7,053 nucleotides of DNA. Source: Lysobacteraceae bacterium. GTDB lineage: Bacteria; Pseudomonadota; Gammaproteobacteria; Xanthomonadales; Xanthomonadaceae. Under the pieces are notes generated by a model that was not told the DNA's origin, ran no database searches, and was given only the letters and a program-made list of their open reading frames with translations. The stretch is taken from positions 1 through 7,053 of the forward strand of contig DMHI01000267.1 of assembly GCA_003449515.1 (NCBI GenBank), given 5' to 3'. Shown piece after piece: positions 6,005 to 7,053 of this stretch (position 1 is the stretch's first letter; each line of letters begins with the position of its first letter). Position numbers and translations under genes: made by a program.

Positions 6005-6651
6005 GCGGCCATGTGATCCGCGTCGTCCTCGCCGACGACCACACGCTGCTGCGCCAGGGGCTGTTCGCCCTGCTCGCTGCCGACCCCGCGGTTCGCGTCG
6101 TGGCCGAGACGGCGGACGGCCCCGGCACGGTGGAGAAGGTCGCCGAGCTGCAGCCCGATGTGCTGGTCTGCGACCTGTCGATGCCCGGACTCTCGGGGCT
6201 CGAGGTGCTGCGCCGCGCGAAGAAGGACAGCCCGCGCACCCGCTGTCTGGTGCTGACCATGCACGAGGAGCAGGAGTACGTGGTTCACGCGGTGCAGGCC
6301 GGCGCGCACGGGTTCCTGCTGAAGGACTCCGCTGCCGGCGAACTGCTCCAGGCGGTGCGCGACCTCGGGGCCGGTCGCCGCCACTTCGGTCCGCACGCGG
6401 CGGCGGTGCTGGCCCGGCAGGTGGTGCAGCCCTCGGTGGCGCTCGACGATCCCTACCGCAACCTCACGGCGCGGGAGCGCGAAGTGTTCCACCTGATCAT
6501 CGAAGGCGCGACCACCAAGGAGATCGCGCGCAAGCTCGACATCGCGCCGCGCACCGCCGAGAACCACCGCAACCATGTGCTGGCCAAGCTCGACGCGCGC
6601 AACACCGCCGGACTGCTGCGCTACGCGGCCAAGGCCAAGCTGCTCGGTTGA
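6001..6651 (+). CDS. NarL/FixJ-family response regulator with LuxR-type HTH
   Basis: A 216-aa two-domain response regulator. Receiver domain ~6-122: acidic pair D12-D13, phosphoacceptor D58 in VCDLSMPG, T86 in LVLTMH and K108 in FLLKDS, all canonical. The LuxR-type helix-turn-helix spans ~153-213: LTAREREV, then the turn and recognition helix around TTKEIARKLDIAPRTAENHR, ending in AKLDARNTAGLLRYAA. It should bind DNA as a dimer after phosphorylation by the upstream histidine kinase. ATG 6001 is chosen because the receiver begins at once (VIRVVLADDH). The in-frame GTG 5992 would add only three residues (VRS) and cannot be excluded. No strong Shine-Dalgarno is visible, so translation may depend on coupling to the upstream gene. 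Targets are unknown; autoregulation of the operon is common in this family but not shown here. It is the last gene of the rightward operon. Confidence 0.96.
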   Translation: MSGHVIRVVLADDHTLLRQGLFALLAADPAVRVVAETADGPGTVEKVAELQPDVLVCDLSMPGLSGLEVLRRAKKDSPRTRCLVLTMHEEQEYVVHAVQAGAHGFLLKDSAAGELLQAVRDLGAGRRHFGPHAAAVLARQVVQPSVALDDPYRNLTAREREVFHLIIEGATTKEIARKLDIAPRTAENHRNHVLAKLDARNTAGLLRYAAKAKLLG

Positions 6652-6670
6652 GGGCCGCGATGGCAGGAGG
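6652..6670. other. 19-nt convergent spacer without clear terminator
   Basis: The regulator and mpl end tail to tail. I see no strong hairpin followed by a T-run on either strand; the best pairing is a 6-bp CCGCGA (6655-6660) with TCGCGG (6688-6693), which lies partly inside mpl. Transcripts from the two sides probably overlap, or termination is factor-dependent. Confidence 0.4.
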
Positions 6671-7053
6671 TCAGGCCGCTGGCCGGTTCGCGGCACAGGC
6701 GGCAAGAAACCGCCGCGGCGCATCCTCGAATCCACCGTTCGACATGAACACGACATGGTCGCCCTCACGCGCGTCGGCAGCGAGGGTGGCGATCATCGTT
6801 TCGACATCGGGCACGGTGCGGGCGTCGCCGCGCACGGCGTCGACGACTTTCGCGGCGTCCCACGGCAGGTTCGGGCGATGCAGGAACACCGTGGCGTCGG
6901 CCGGGTCGAGCGAAGGCGCCAGCGCGTCGGCGTGCGCGCCGAGGCGCATCGAGTTGCTGCGTGGCTCGAGTGCGGCGATCACGCGTGCGCTGCCGACTTT
7001 CGCGCGCAGGCCGTCGAGCGTGCTGCGGATCGCCGTCGGGTGGTGGGCGAAGT
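6671..7053 (-). CDS. mpl: UDP-N-acetylmuramate:tripeptide ligase Mpl (C-terminal part)
   Basis: The last 126 residues of a Mur ligase family protein; the 5' end lies beyond the right edge of the window and the TGA stop is at 6673-6671. Mpl joins the recycled tripeptide L-Ala-gamma-D-Glu-meso-DAP to UDP-MurNAc in the cytoplasm, feeding murein breakdown products back into peptidoglycan synthesis. Diagnostic stretches are FAHHPTAI at the very start of the visible part, then ALEPRSNSMRLG, the middle stretch DATVFLHRPNLPWDA and the near-terminal FMSNGGF, all in the order seen in E. coli Mpl. These separate Mpl from MurC and MurE. The visible part corresponds to the C-terminal Mur ligase domain. 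The gene converges on the response regulator with a 19-nt spacer and has no obvious functional link to the signalling operon. Confidence 0.93.
   Translation of the reverse strand, partial: FAHHPTAIRSTLDGLRAKVGSARVIAALEPRSNSMRLGAHADALAPSLDPADATVFLHRPNLPWDAAKVVDAVRGDARTVPDVETMIATLAADAREGDHVVFMSNGGFEDAPRRFLAACAANRPAA

Noticed and set aside
4338..6260. 640-codon open frame on the minus strand
   Set aside because: It runs antisense to the kinase, histidine kinase and regulator genes, whose motifs are intact. Its translation is low-complexity Arg/Ala/Ser without domains, as expected from GC-rich codon bias.
1..7053. Mobile element, CRISPR array, toxin-antitoxin or phage-defence system
   Set aside because: No transposase, integrase, spaced direct repeats or defence-type domains are seen; base composition looks uniform across the window.

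Overview
The window is a very GC-rich (about 70% by eye), densely coded stretch of a bacterial chromosome. Its right edge carries the 3' part of mpl, the murein-peptide ligase of cell-wall recycling, which is found mainly in Gamma- and Betaproteobacteria. With the high GC and the kinase architecture, this suggests a gammaproteobacterium, most likely Lysobacterales (Xanthomonadales). The assignment is an inference from gene content; no rRNA or other phylogenetic marker is present. I see no tRNA, rRNA, CRISPR array, insertion sequence or integrase.

Layout. Five genes point right and look like one operon: (1) 64-921, a small secreted protein of unknown function with an acidic tail; (2) 927-1835, a cytoplasmic FHA-GAF protein; (3) 1840-5205, a membrane-anchored PknB-type Ser/Thr kinase with a TolB/FlgO-like domain and a long TPR array; (4) 5202-5984, a soluble HisKA_3-type histidine kinase without a recognisable sensor domain; (5) 6001-6651, a NarL/FixJ-type response regulator with a LuxR-type HTH. 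Gaps are 5 nt, 4 nt, a 4-nt overlap (GTGA) and 16 nt. A sixth gene, mpl (6671-7053, minus strand, 5' end outside the window), converges on the operon with a 19-nt spacer. No gene-free stretch reaches 300 bases.

How the genes may work together. The operon places two phosphorylation systems side by side: Ser/Thr phosphorylation (kinase plus a phosphothreonine-reading FHA protein) and His-Asp phosphorelay (histidine kinase plus DNA-binding regulator). The histidine kinase has no sensor module of its own, and its start codon overlaps the stop of the Ser/Thr kinase, so the kinase or the FHA-GAF protein is an attractive candidate for its input. The kinase activation loop has the T-x-T spacing of mycobacterial PknB, where the phosphorylated loop is read by an FHA domain. 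The secreted first product could be a partner of the predicted periplasmic half of the kinase. These links are inference; the domain assignments are well supported by motifs.

The main annotation uncertainty is the start of the Ser/Thr kinase. The first ~100 nt after the in-frame ATG at 1840 look like structured non-coding DNA (nested inverted repeats), and a well-spaced Shine-Dalgarno sequence precedes an in-frame CTG at 1939.
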